Shown here: positions 7,058 through 13,719 of the stretch, one piece after another | How positions within the stretch are numbered: position 1 is the stretch's first letter | Layout: each line of letters begins with the position of its first letter | From: an uncultured Angelakisella sp. | GTDB lineage: Bacteria > Bacillota > Clostridia > Oscillospirales > Ruminococcaceae | Assembly (NCBI GenBank): GCA_910585525.1 | Contig: CAJUFR010000055.1 | Location: 1 to 14,011 of the forward strand | DNA: 14,011 nt | Direction: 5' to 3' | Position numbers and translations under genes: made by a program | Notes under the pieces: generated by a model | Seen by the model: the letters and a program-made list of their open reading frames with translations, nothing else | The model's database searches: none | What the model was told of the DNA's origin: nothing

Positions 7058-7087
7058 TTGGCGTATGGCGTCCCCCTGTGTTATAAT
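7058..7087 (+). promoter_or_regulatory. Sigma-A promoter of the PfkB kinase gene
   Basis: -35 TTGGCG (7058-7063), an 18-bp spacer and a perfect -10 TATAAT (7082-7087), about 33 bases before the ATG. Its -35 is only 5 bp from the -35 of the divergent Lrp promoter, so the two polymerase sites cannot easily be filled at once. Confidence 0.75.
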
Positions 7088-7119
7088 GTCCCTATCACAA
7101 GGGCGGGAGGAATCATAGC

Positions 7120-8085
7120 ATGAAAAAGGTGCTGCTGTTTGGCGGGCTTTTGATGGACCGGTACATCGTCACCGGCCGGTACCCCCGGCGGGGGGAGGAC
7201 ACCCTGATCCGGGAGGAGTTCCAGCAGCCAGGGGGCTGTCCCTTCAACGTGGCAAAGACCCTCCAGAACCTGGGGGTGGAGCCGGTGATCTGGTCCGCCC
7301 TCAGCGATGACCCCATGGGGCGGGAACTGCGGGCGGTGCTGGCGGCGGAGGGGATGAGTTCCCGGGCCGTCTACCCCCTGCCCGGGGAAAAGACCGGCTA
7401 CTGCATGGTGGTGCTGGACAGGGAGGGGGAGCGGACCTTCTTCACCTACCGGGGGTGCGAGGGGCACTTCGACCCCGGCCGGGCCGATCCCGCCCTGGCG
7501 GAGGAGGTGTCGGCGGTGTTCGTCACCGGCATCTATCTCCTCTACCCCGGGTGGTCGGGGCTGGCGGTGGACTTTTTGGAGCAGCTGGCCGCCCGGGGGC
7601 TGCCGGTGCTGTTCGACCCCGGCCCCCTGCTGGGGGAGATGGACCCGGCGCTGCTGCGCCGGATGCTGGACCTTTCCGCCATCCTCACCCCCAACGCCGC
7701 CGAACGGGAGCAAATAGAAAAGGCCCTGGACATCCCGGACCTGCCGGGATGGGGCCTTCGCCATGGGATGCGCTGCGTCCTGGAGACCCGGGGGGAGCGG
7801 GGGGCGGTCCTCTACCTGCCGGAGGGAGCGGTAGAACTGCCCCCCTGCCCCGCCCGGGTGGTGGACACCACCGGCACCGGGGACAGCTTCGCCGGCGGGC
7901 TGCTGGCGGGGCTGCTGTGCCACGGGGACCTGGTCCGGGCGGCCCGGGAGGCTAGCGCCTGCGGGGCGCTTACCGCCGAGGCGCTGGGGGCCCACCGGGC
8001 CTTTGGGTGGGAGGAGGTGCGGGCCCGGGCCGCCCAGGCGGCTGCTACCTGCGCCGCCGCAGATAGTCCGCCAGCAGGTCGATGA
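7120..8085 (+). CDS. PfkB-family carbohydrate kinase
   Basis: A ribokinase-fold enzyme, 321 aa, that phosphorylates a sugar or nucleoside with ATP. The N terminus has the glycine-rich substrate-side segment GGCPFNVAKTLQNLG (38-52), and the C-terminal signature VVDTTGTGDSFAGG (247-260) carries the catalytic base Asp255 and the anion-hole glycines. GGGAGG lies 9 bases before the ATG. It stands alone on the plus strand, divergent from the Lrp operon and convergent with the Spo0A_C gene. The last 14 codons (an Ala-rich tail ending SPPAGR) run through the stop codon of the opposing gene. Fructokinase, 2-keto-3-deoxygluconate kinase and ribokinase are all possible; the sequence does not settle the substrate. 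Confidence 0.9.
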   Translation: MKKVLLFGGLLMDRYIVTGRYPRRGEDTLIREEFQQPGGCPFNVAKTLQNLGVEPVIWSALSDDPMGRELRAVLAAEGMSSRAVYPLPGEKTGYCMVVLDREGERTFFTYRGCEGHFDPGRADPALAEEVSAVFVTGIYLLYPGWSGLAVDFLEQLAARGLPVLFDPGPLLGEMDPALLRRMLDLSAILTPNAAEREQIEKALDIPDLPGWGLRHGMRCVLETRGERGAVLYLPEGAVELPPCPARVVDTTGTGDSFAGGLLAGLLCHGDLVRAAREASACGALTAEALGAHRAFGWEEVRARAAQAAATCAAADSPPAGR

Positions 8086-8584
8086 AGTCCTTGGTCACCG
8101 GCCGGTTGCGGAAGGGCAGCCCCAGCAGCTTTTCCAGCTGCAGGTTGCCGCCGTTCTTCCACCCGGCGATGATGGCCATCCGCATGTTCTTCTGGACGCA
8201 GTTGAGGGTGGCGTGGTGGATCTCCGCCACGGTGGGGTAGAGGTCGTCGATGACGTTGAGCAGGCGGTTCTCGTCCTCCAGGGCCAGGTCGATGGCGGTC
8301 TCCAGCAGCCGGAAGCCCTGGCAGGTGCCGGGGATCAGCAGGTAGCGGAGCAGGTCCGCCGCCGTGATGGTAAGGGGGGCCTTGGGCTTCGCGCTCTCCT
8401 GCCCCTTGGGCGCCGCCATGGGGATGCTCTCCTCCACGCTCTGGCCCAGGCTCTTGCCGGTGCCGCTCTCCACCATGGCGCCAAGGCTTTGGCCGGTGTA
8501 CTGCTCAACTCGGACCCCCAGGGAGGGGGCATCTGACTGGATCAGCTCACTTACGATGTCTTTTGTCATTTCTTCTGTCGGCAT
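8045..8584 (-). CDS. Receiver-less protein with Spo0A C-terminal DNA-binding domain
   Basis: Residues about 71-178 match the DNA-binding effector domain of the sporulation master regulator Spo0A (Spo0A_C). Shared features include an LLxYLL..PGTCQGFRLLxxAI opening, LYPTVAEIHHAT before the recognition helix, MRMAIIAGWKNGG, and a C-terminal PVTKDFIDLLADYLRR. The usual Spo0A is about 260 aa with an N-terminal phospho-receiver. Here, at 179 aa, there is none, and residues 1-70 instead hold three 12-residue repeats. Its activity is therefore unlikely to be set by the phosphorelay. From memory of B. subtilis Spo0A, several recognition-helix contact residues (R, E, R) appear as C, Q, K here. GGGAGG lies a long 13 bases before the ATG. 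It may be a sporulation-related or unrelated regulator; the target is unknown. Confidence 0.82.
   Translation of the reverse strand: MPTEEMTKDIVSELIQSDAPSLGVRVEQYTGQSLGAMVESGTGKSLGQSVEESIPMAAPKGQESAKPKAPLTITAADLLRYLLIPGTCQGFRLLETAIDLALEDENRLLNVIDDLYPTVAEIHHATLNCVQKNMRMAIIAGWKNGGNLQLEKLLGLPFRNRPVTKDFIDLLADYLRRRR
8420..8527 (-). repeat. Three 12-residue repeats coded in the Spo0A_C-like gene
   Basis: Residues 20-31, 32-43 and 44-55 align without gaps: PSLGVRVEQYTG, QSLGAMVESGTG, KSLGQSVEESIP (consensus xSLGxxVExxTG). The codons differ between units, so the repeat is held at protein level rather than being a recent DNA duplication. The unit lies before the DNA-binding domain, where a receiver would normally be. 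Confidence 0.7.
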
Positions 8585-8925
8585 AGTCGGTATGGAACCT
8601 CCCTGAAAAAAAGTGTGATGTCAGGACCGGCGGCCAACCGGGGGACCCCGTCAAAAGGCCCGTCAAACGGTGCCCGCCGCGACTGCCTCCAGGTCCTTTA
8701 TATATAGACTACCGCAAATATAAGGCGAGTGGAGAATACGAGAAATTTTTACACGAATTTAGACCGAATAAAACTTCCAAGCAGGTCTTTTGTGCGGTCA
8801 GTATGGAAAAAAGCGGAAGTCGGCCGGGGTGGAGCGGTGTCTATTTCCCGGTTTTTTGAAGCCCCGGCGGGGGCGTTTTCGTTCTGTTTTTTGTAGACGC
8901 CACCATGATGAAGGAGGAAACAAGA
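8585..8925. other. AT-rich intergenic region between divergent genes
   Basis: No convincing long gene. Next to the Spo0A_C-like gene, CCCGTCAAA occurs twice 12 bases apart (8647-8655, 8659-8667), a possible operator. The stretch at about 8697-8790 is notably AT-rich and probably holds promoters for both flanking genes, but I could not pick convincing -35/-10 pairs. A short ORF of 18 codons (8803-8859, beginning MEKSGSRPGW) without a good ribosome binding site ends just before the hairpin at 8861-8874. Confidence 0.5.
8861..8879 (+). terminator. Possible attenuator-type hairpin before the YccF gene
   Basis: GCCCC (8861-8865) pairs with GGGGC (8870-8874), followed by GTTTTC and, a little later, TTTTTT. 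The stem is short but all G-C. An upstream segment, GCCGGGG (8823-8829), can pair with CCCCGGC (8862-8868), which would break this hairpin, so two exclusive folds exist. That is suggestive of attenuation but could be chance in GC-rich sequence. Confidence 0.3.
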
Positions 8926-9291
8926 ATGCGCTTTTTAGGGAATCTGGTCTGGTTCGTGTTCGGCGGCTTCTGGATGGGGCTGGGGTGGATGCTGGCGGGG
9001 CTGCTGTGGTGTGTCACCATCATCGGCATCCCGGTGGGGGTCCAGTGCTTCAAGCTGGCCAGTCTGGCCTTCTTCCCCTTTGGCAAGGAGGTGGTGTACG
9101 GCGGGGGGCTGGGGTCCTTCTTCCTCAACCTGGCGTGGCTGCTGGTCAGCGGCCTTCCCCTGGCCTGCCAGGCTTTCCTCAACGGCTGCCTTTTCTGCGT
9201 CACCATCGTGGGCATCCCCTTCGGCCTCCAGTGCTTCAAGCTGGCCAAGCTGGCCCTGATGCCCTTCGGCACCCGCCAGGTAACGGTGTAG
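8926..9291 (+). CDS. YccF domain membrane protein
   Basis: A small integral membrane protein, 121 aa, of the YccF family, whose function is not established. It is built of two similar halves. Residues 29-53 (CVTIIGIPVGVQCFKLASLA and PFG) recur nearly unchanged at 91-115 (CVTIVGIPFGLQCFKLAKLA and PFG), each next to a hydrophobic stretch. I chose the ATG at 8926 because AAGGAGG ends 8 bases before it; the in-frame ATGs at 8905 and 8908 precede that site and have none of their own. It lies 68 bases before the carboxypeptidase gene with no terminator between, so co-transcription is possible. Confidence 0.88.
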   Translation: MRFLGNLVWFVFGGFWMGLGWMLAGLLWCVTIIGIPVGVQCFKLASLAFFPFGKEVVYGGGLGSFFLNLAWLLVSGLPLACQAFLNGCLFCVTIVGIPFGLQCFKLAKLALMPFGTRQVTV

Positions 9292-9359
9292 CCCCGCATG
9301 CCCCGGCCATTTCCCCATATATATATAAGCAGATCAAACGATAAAAGGGGGGCGGTCCT

Positions 9360-10499
9360 ATGGGGCGGGTCCGGGGTCTGCTGCGGGTGGCGGTATTGGC
9401 TGTGGTTTTTTTTGCGGCGGGGGGACAGGTGGCCTGGGCCCGGTGCATGGTCACCCGGGAGGACTTCACCGTGGGGGCCAAGGCCGCCGTGGTGATGGAG
9501 GCCCAAAGCGGGGCGCTGCTCTTCGCCCAGGAGGCCCACCGGCGGCTGCCCATGGCCAGCACCACCAAGATCATGACCGCCCTGCTGACCCTGGAGCAGC
9601 CGGGGCTGGACGAGGAGTTCATCGTGGACCCCGACGCCATCCGGGTGGAGGGGTCCTCCATGGGGCTGCGGGAGGGGGACACGGTGACGCTGCGGGCGCT
9701 GGCGGGGGGGATGCTCTCCGCCTCCGGCAACGACGCCGCCGGGGCTGCGGCGGCGCGGATCGCCGGCAGCGGGGAGGACTTCGCCGCCCTGATGAACCAG
9801 CGGGCCCGGGAACTGGGGATGGAGGATACCCACTTTGTCACCCCCTCCGGCCTGGACGCCCCGGAGCACTACTCCACCGCCTACGACATGGCGCTGCTGG
9901 GCCGGGCCGCCCTCCGCAACCCGGAACTGGCGGCGATGGCCGGATCCAAGCGGGTCTCCCTCTTTTTCGGCAACCCGCCTTACCAGCGCAGCCTCCTCAA
10001 CCACAACCGCCTTCTCTCCCTCTACCCCGACGCCATCGGCATCAAGACGGGGTTCACCAAAAAAGCGGGGCGCTGCCTGGTATCCGCCGCCCGGCGGGAC
10101 GGGGTGACCCTCATCGTGGTGACCCTGGGCTGCGGGGACGACTGGAACGTCCACATGGCCCTGTACCAGCGGTACTTCCCCATGACCCGGGCGGAGGGGC
10201 TGCAGCCGGAGGGTCCTATCCGGCTGCCGGTGGTGGGGGGCGCCGCCGGGGAGGTGGCTCTCCGGCCGGTGGAGCAGCCCCCTCTGACCCGGGTGGAGGG
10301 CTGGGACCAGCCGGTGGAGCAGAAGATATTTGCCCCGAATTTTTGCTACGCCCCCATTTTTGATGGTGACATCCTCGGCAAGATAGTATATTATAGGGAG
10401 GGAGAGCCGGTGGGGGAAAGCCCCCTGGCCGCCGGGGGGAACGTCCCCCTGCTGCCGGCGCCGGAGCCGGAGGGCTTCTGGGCGCGCCTGGCAAAATAA
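9360..10499 (+). CDS. D-alanyl-D-alanine carboxypeptidase (peptidase S11, DacF-like)
   Basis: A low-molecular-weight penicillin-binding protein that trims the terminal D-Ala from peptidoglycan stem peptides outside the membrane. An N-terminal signal peptide is visible (basic start, hydrophobic residues 8-22, then QVAWARC). All three active-site motifs are present: STTK (67-70, nucleophile Ser67), SGN (122-124) and KTG (229-231). At 379 aa it has the S11 length with a C-terminal domain following the catalytic one. An AAAAGGGGGG site lies about 7 bases before the ATG. It heads the group with rluB (16-base gap), the 119-aa gene and plsY. DacF and DacB of Bacillus act in sporulation; whether this one does is not visible. 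Confidence 0.92.
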   Translation: MGRVRGLLRVAVLAVVFFAAGGQVAWARCMVTREDFTVGAKAAVVMEAQSGALLFAQEAHRRLPMASTTKIMTALLTLEQPGLDEEFIVDPDAIRVEGSSMGLREGDTVTLRALAGGMLSASGNDAAGAAAARIAGSGEDFAALMNQRARELGMEDTHFVTPSGLDAPEHYSTAYDMALLGRAALRNPELAAMAGSKRVSLFFGNPPYQRSLLNHNRLLSLYPDAIGIKTGFTKKAGRCLVSAARRDGVTLIVVTLGCGDDWNVHMALYQRYFPMTRAEGLQPEGPIRLPVVGGAAGEVALRPVEQPPLTRVEGWDQPVEQKIFAPNFCYAPIFDGDILGKIVYYREGEPVGESPLAAGGNVPLLPAPEPEGFWARLAK

Positions 10500-10515
10500 T
10501 ACGGAGGAAGTGTAA

Positions 10516-11448
10516 ATGGCAAAAACGATCCGCATCCAAAAGTACCTGGGGGATGGAGGCATCCTCTCCCGGCGCAAGACCGAGGAATACATCAAGGCCG
10601 GTCGGATCACCGTCAACGGCCGCCCCGCCGCCCCCGGCCACCCGGTGGCCCCCGGGGATGTCATCGCCATCGACGGCCAGCGGGTCCGGGTGGAGCGGGA
10701 CAAGGAGAACCTCTACCTGATGCTGAACAAGCCCCGGGGCTACGTCACCACCACCAGCGACGAACTGGGCCGCCGCTGCGTCACCCAGCTGCTGGAGGGG
10801 GTGGAGGCCCGGGTCTACCCGGTGGGGCGGCTGGACCGGGACAGCGAGGGGCTGCTGCTCCTCACCAACGACGGGCAGTTCGCCAACCTCATCATGCACC
10901 CCAGCCACCACATCGGCAAGACCTACCGGGTGACGGTGCGCCCCGGCATCACCGAGGACCAGTGCGTCGCCCTGGCCGCCGGGGTGGACATCGGCAAGGA
11001 CGGGGAGAAGGAGATCACCGCCCCCGCCACCGTGCTGGTGCTGGAGAAATACCCCGACCGGGCGGTGGTGCAGATCACCATCGCCCAGGGCAAGAACCGC
11101 CAGGTCCGCCGGATGTGCGAGGCGGTGGGCCTCACGGTGGCCCGGCTCAAGCGCACCGCCATCGGCCCCCTGCGGCTGGGGATGCTCCAGCCCGGGGAGT
11201 GGCGGGAACTGAAGAAGAGCGAGCTCATCGCCCTGCGCAACGCCGGGGGCGGCACCGCCGCCCCCCAGCCCCCCCAGCCCAAAAAGCCCCCGAAACCAAA
11301 GACCGCCAAGCCCAAGCCCGCCACCGGGGGCGGCCGCCCCGGCAAGAGCGCCGGGGACGGGATGCGCCGGGACCGGTCCGGCGGGATGCGGTTCGCCCCG
11401 GACAAGCCCGCCAAGCGCGGCGCCAGACGGGGAGGGCACAAAGGATGA
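10516..11448 (+). CDS. rluB: rRNA pseudouridine synthase, RsuA/RluB family
   Basis: Isomerises a specific uridine of ribosomal RNA to pseudouridine. An N-terminal S4 RNA-binding domain (about residues 4-60, IRIQKYLGDGGILSRRKTEE) precedes the catalytic domain with the signature VGRLDRDSEGLLLLTND (103-119), where Asp107 is the catalytic aspartate. Further conserved blocks are LNKPRGYVTT (70-79) and the GKNRQVRRMCEA stretch (192-203). Residues from about 244 to 310 are a Pro-, Lys-, Arg- and Gly-rich tail of low complexity, likely disordered and RNA-binding. GGAGGAAG precedes the ATG. The TGA overlaps the next gene's ATG (ATGA). In E. coli RluB modifies 23S and RsuA 16S rRNA; this protein is closer to the RluB type, but the exact site is not certain. 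Confidence 0.9.
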   Translation: MAKTIRIQKYLGDGGILSRRKTEEYIKAGRITVNGRPAAPGHPVAPGDVIAIDGQRVRVERDKENLYLMLNKPRGYVTTTSDELGRRCVTQLLEGVEARVYPVGRLDRDSEGLLLLTNDGQFANLIMHPSHHIGKTYRVTVRPGITEDQCVALAAGVDIGKDGEKEITAPATVLVLEKYPDRAVVQITIAQGKNRQVRRMCEAVGLTVARLKRTAIGPLRLGMLQPGEWRELKKSELIALRNAGGGTAAPQPPQPKKPPKPKTAKPKPATGGGRPGKSAGDGMRRDRSGGMRFAPDKPAKRGARRGGHKG

Positions 11449-11804
11449 TCCGGCTGCTGCCGGTGCCGCCGGACCGGCTGCCGGCCTTCTGCCGGGGGAA
11501 GGGGCTGGACCCAAGTGGCGCCACCGCTTACGCCGCCTGGCAGGGGGAGCGGCTGCTGGGCTGGTGCGCCATCGGGGAGGGGGACCCCTGCCCCGTCCTG
11601 GGGCTGGAGGCGGAGGACGCCTCCCTGGCCGACGGCCTGCTCCGGGCGGCGCTGTTCCCCCGCTACCGCCAGGGGACCAAGGGGTACCGGTTCCGCCGTC
11701 CCCCCGCCTGCCCGCTGCCAAAGGGATACACCACCGCCGGGGAAGGGGCGCTGGCGCGGCTGTTCGCCCCATGTGACCAACGGGAGGAAAAAAGCCATGA
11801 ATGA
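11445..11804 (+). CDS. Hypothetical protein between rluB and plsY, 119 aa
   Basis: Not recognised. The ATG overlaps the rluB stop by 4 bases (ATGA), with GGGGAGGG 8 bases before it, and its own TGA lies 8 bases inside plsY. This placement argues strongly for a translated gene. The product starts MIRLLPVPPDRLPAFCRGKG, is soluble by appearance, has five cysteines (16, 41, 49, 89, 110), and is rich in Arg and Pro near the end. The segment YAAWQGERLLGWCAIGEG followed by a helix (ADGLLRAALF) resembles the strand-strand-helix core of GNAT acetyltransferases. The protein is too short for a complete GNAT domain and I see no acetyl-CoA motif, so this is only a suggestion. Confidence 0.75.
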   Translation: MIRLLPVPPDRLPAFCRGKGLDPSGATAYAAWQGERLLGWCAIGEGDPCPVLGLEAEDASLADGLLRAALFPRYRQGTKGYRFRRPPACPLPKGYTTAGEGALARLFAPCDQREEKSHE

Positions 11805-12450
11805 CCTGTTCGCGATCCTGTTCTCGATCCTGGCGGGGTACCTGCTGGGGAGCGTCAATTTTTCCATCATCCTCAGCCGGATGCGGTACCGGGACGACAT
11901 CCGCCGCCACGGCAGCGGCAACGCCGGGATGACCAACACCCTGCGCACCTACGGCAAGCTGTCCGCCGTCCTGGTGCTGCTGGGGGACGCCGCCAAGGGC
12001 TTTTTGGCCGGGTGGATCGGCCTGGAGCTGGGCGGCCCTGTCACCATGTACCTGGCGGGGCTGTTCGCTGTGATGGGGCACATGTTCCCTGTCTTTTTCG
12101 GCTTCCGGGGGGGCAAGGGGGTGGCCACCGCCGCCGGCTTCATCCTCTACAGCAGTCTGCCCGTCTGCTTGGGGCTGGCGGTGGTGTTCCTGGGGGTGGT
12201 GTTTTTCAGCCGGTACGTCTCCCTGGGCTCGGTGACGGTGGCGGCCCTCTACCCCTTTGCCATCGTCTTTATGAACCTGCCCCCCAGCTGGTGGCAGGAG
12301 GTTGGCTGGGTGACGCTCCTCCGCCCCTCCCTGTGGGTGATACTGCTCTGCGCCTTCCTGATGGCGGCGCTGGTGCTCTGGGCCCACCGGAGCAACATCA
12401 GGCGCCTGCTGGCGGGGACAGAGAACAAGCTGGGGCAGAAAAAGGGGTAA
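11797..12450 (+). CDS. plsY: Glycerol-3-phosphate acyltransferase PlsY
   Basis: Integral membrane enzyme that moves the acyl group of acyl-phosphate (made by PlsX) to glycerol-3-phosphate, giving lysophosphatidate, the first step of phospholipid synthesis in most Gram-positives. At 217 aa with several hydrophobic segments it has the expected size. The three family motifs are clear: GSGNAGMTN (39-47), GHMFPVFFGFRGGKGVAT (94-111) and HRSNIRRLLAGTEN (197-210). GGGAGG lies about 9 bases before the ATG, which overlaps the end of the 119-aa gene by 8 bases. No terminator follows before the ribosomal promoter, so transcripts probably run into the L10 leader. Confidence 0.96.
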   Translation: MNDLFAILFSILAGYLLGSVNFSIILSRMRYRDDIRRHGSGNAGMTNTLRTYGKLSAVLVLLGDAAKGFLAGWIGLELGGPVTMYLAGLFAVMGHMFPVFFGFRGGKGVATAAGFILYSSLPVCLGLAVVFLGVVFFSRYVSLGSVTVAALYPFAIVFMNLPPSWWQEVGWVTLLRPSLWVILLCAFLMAALVLWAHRSNIRRLLAGTENKLGQKKG

Positions 12451-12467
12451 GACCTCTGTTTTCCCCC

Positions 12468-12496
12468 TTGACAACCCCCGCCCGGTCCACTATAAT
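12468..12496 (+). promoter_or_regulatory. Consensus sigma-A promoter of rplJ-rplL
   Basis: TTGACA (12468-12473), 17-bp spacer, TATAAT (12491-12496): both boxes match consensus at the ideal spacing. It begins 17 bases after the plsY stop and would start RNA at about 12503, the 5' end of the L10 leader. Confidence 0.92.
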
Positions 12497-12502
12497 AGGT
12501 CA

Positions 12503-12633
12503 TGCTGTTTCATCCAAAGACAGCAGGTGTCCGCCCCGGCGGACATAATGGTGCTGACCGCCTGCCGAGGAATGAGGTACGAGCCATTTTGTGCTGTTAC
12601 GCTCTTTCCACGGTGCGTTGGAAAGAGTTTTTT
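12503..12633 (+). ncRNA. L10 leader (autoregulatory ribosomal protein leader)
   Basis: A cis-acting leader bound by L10 with L7/L12, which lowers expression of its own operon when free protein builds up. The evidence is position (between promoter and rplJ) and structure. A short stem pairs TGCTGT (12503-12508) with ACAGCA (12520-12525). An alternative outer stem pairs GCAGG (12523-12527) with CCTGC (12561-12565) and encloses GTCCGC/GCGGAC (12529-12534/12539-12544). Because GCA at 12523-12525 is used in both, the folds compete. The distal end is the terminator at 12602-12633. The family match is by recognition and not by a covariance model search. Confidence 0.8.
12602..12633 (+). terminator. 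Attenuator terminator of the L10 leader
   Basis: CTCTTTCCA (12602-12610) pairs with TGGAAAGAG (12619-12627), a perfect 9-bp stem with 8-base loop, followed by TTTTTT and further T-rich sequence. It lies 46 bases before rplJ and inside its transcript, so it must work as a conditional attenuator. Confidence 0.85.
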
Positions 12634-12678
12634 CGTTTTTCGCTTTTTCTCACAGTTTATCTTGGGAGGTGAATCATT

Positions 12679-13221
12679 TTGGCTAACAAGAACATCATCC
12701 AGGCAAAGCAGGAGCAGGTGGACGCCCTCAAGGCCCGCATCGAAAAGTCTGTCGCCGGCGTGCTGGTGGACTACCGCGGCATCACCGTGGCGGACGACAC
12801 CAAGCTGCGTAAGGAGCTGCGGGAGGCCGGTGTCCACTACGCCGTCATCAAAAACAACATCATGCGCCGTGCCGCCCAGGACAGCGGCTTCGCCGCCCTG
12901 GCCGAATCAATGACCGGCACCACCGCCTTCGCCCTGTCGGAGGAGGACCCCATCGCCGCGGCCAAGATCCTGCAAAAGTTCGCGGACGACTCCAAGGGCA
13001 AGTTCACCATCAAGGCGGGCTTCATGGAGAAGGACGTCCTGGACGCCGCCGGCGTGGAGCGTGTCGCGAAGCTCCCCGGCAAGACCGAACTGCTGACCAT
13101 GCTGTGCATGGCCCTCAACGGCAACATCCGCGGCCTGGCCGTGGCCCTCAACGCCGTGGCCGAGAAGCAGGCCGAGGGCGCCGTCCCCGGCGAAGCCGCC
13201 GAGGCCCCCGCCGCCGAGTAA
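12679..13221 (+). CDS. rplJ: 50S ribosomal protein L10
   Basis: Forms the base of the ribosomal stalk, carrying L7/L12 dimers on helices at its C terminus and binding 23S rRNA with L11. The 180-aa product begins MANKNIIQAKQEQVDALKAR and has the typical GVLVDYRGITVAD and VIKNNIMRRA segments, with an Ala/Glu/Pro-rich end. The start is TTG, 7 bases after GGGAGGTGA; there is no ATG that would give a better start. It is controlled by the L10 leader upstream. rplL follows 46 bases later. Confidence 0.97.
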   Translation: MANKNIIQAKQEQVDALKARIEKSVAGVLVDYRGITVADDTKLRKELREAGVHYAVIKNNIMRRAAQDSGFAALAESMTGTTAFALSEEDPIAAAKILQKFADDSKGKFTIKAGFMEKDVLDAAGVERVAKLPGKTELLTMLCMALNGNIRGLAVALNAVAEKQAEGAVPGEAAEAPAAE

Positions 13222-13267
13222 CAAAAAACTACCGATCACACACAAGATCGTATAGGAGGTAACTGTA

Positions 13268-13642
13268 ATGGCTTCTGAGAAGATCACCAAATTTGTTGAA
13301 GAAGTAAAGACCCTCACCGTCATGGAACTGGCCGAACTGGTCAAGGCCATCGAGGAGGAGTTCGGCGTCTCCGCCGCCGCCCCCGTCATGGTGACCGGCC
13401 CCGCCGATGCCGCCCCTGCCGCCGATGCCAAGACCGAGTTCGACGTGGTCCTGGTGGATCCCGGCGCTTCCAAGATGCCCGTCATCAAGCTGGTGAAGGA
13501 GATCACCGGCCTGGGCCTGAAGGAGGCCAAGGAACTGGTGGACAACGCCCCCAAGGCCATCAAGGAGGCTGTCCCCACCGCCGACGCCGAGGAACTGAAG
13601 AAGAAGCTGGAGGAAGCCGGCGCCAAGGTGGAGCTGAAGTAA
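13268..13642 (+). CDS. rplL: 50S ribosomal protein L7/L12
   Basis: The flexible stalk protein that recruits and stimulates elongation and initiation GTPases. At 124 aa it has the N-terminal dimerisation domain (MASEKITKFVEEVKTLTVME), an Ala/Pro/Asp-rich hinge (about 38-56), and the C-terminal domain with KTEFDVVL, VIKLVKEITGLGLKEAKELV and PKAIKEAV, ending KKLEEAGAKVELK. AGGAGGT lies close before the ATG. A strong terminator 78 bases after the stop suggests that rpoB is not co-transcribed. Confidence 0.98.
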   Translation: MASEKITKFVEEVKTLTVMELAELVKAIEEEFGVSAAAPVMVTGPADAAPAADAKTEFDVVLVDPGASKMPVIKLVKEITGLGLKEAKELVDNAPKAIKEAVPTADAEELKKKLEEAGAKVELK

Positions 13643-13695
13643 TCAGCCCCTTTCCACCCTTTGTTTCCGACCCGAAAAACCGAAAAATACTTTTC

Positions 13696-13716
13696 CCGGC
13701 CTGCAACCCAGGCCGG
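13696..13716. repeat. 8-bp hairpin before the rplL terminator
   Basis: CCGGCCTG (13696-13703) and CAGGCCGG (13709-13716) form a perfect stem with loop CAACC. There is no T-run, so it is not a terminator alone, but it stands 3 bases before the main terminator and may protect the 3' end of the ribosomal mRNA. Confidence 0.5.
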
Positions 13717-13719
13717 CGC

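Noticed and set aside
11515..11796. N-terminal extension of plsY by 94 codons
   Set aside because: The extension is Gly/Arg/Pro-rich, antisense to nothing but in the wrong frame for the 119-aa gene. The ATG at 11797 has GGGAGG and begins exactly where PlsY proteins usually begin.
8841..12474. Long minus-strand open frames (620 and 752 codons)
   Set aside because: They run antisense through the YccF, carboxypeptidase, rluB and plsY genes, across intergenic gaps and the ribosomal promoter, with repetitive Gly/Pro/Arg/His composition. The plus-strand genes have complete family motifs.
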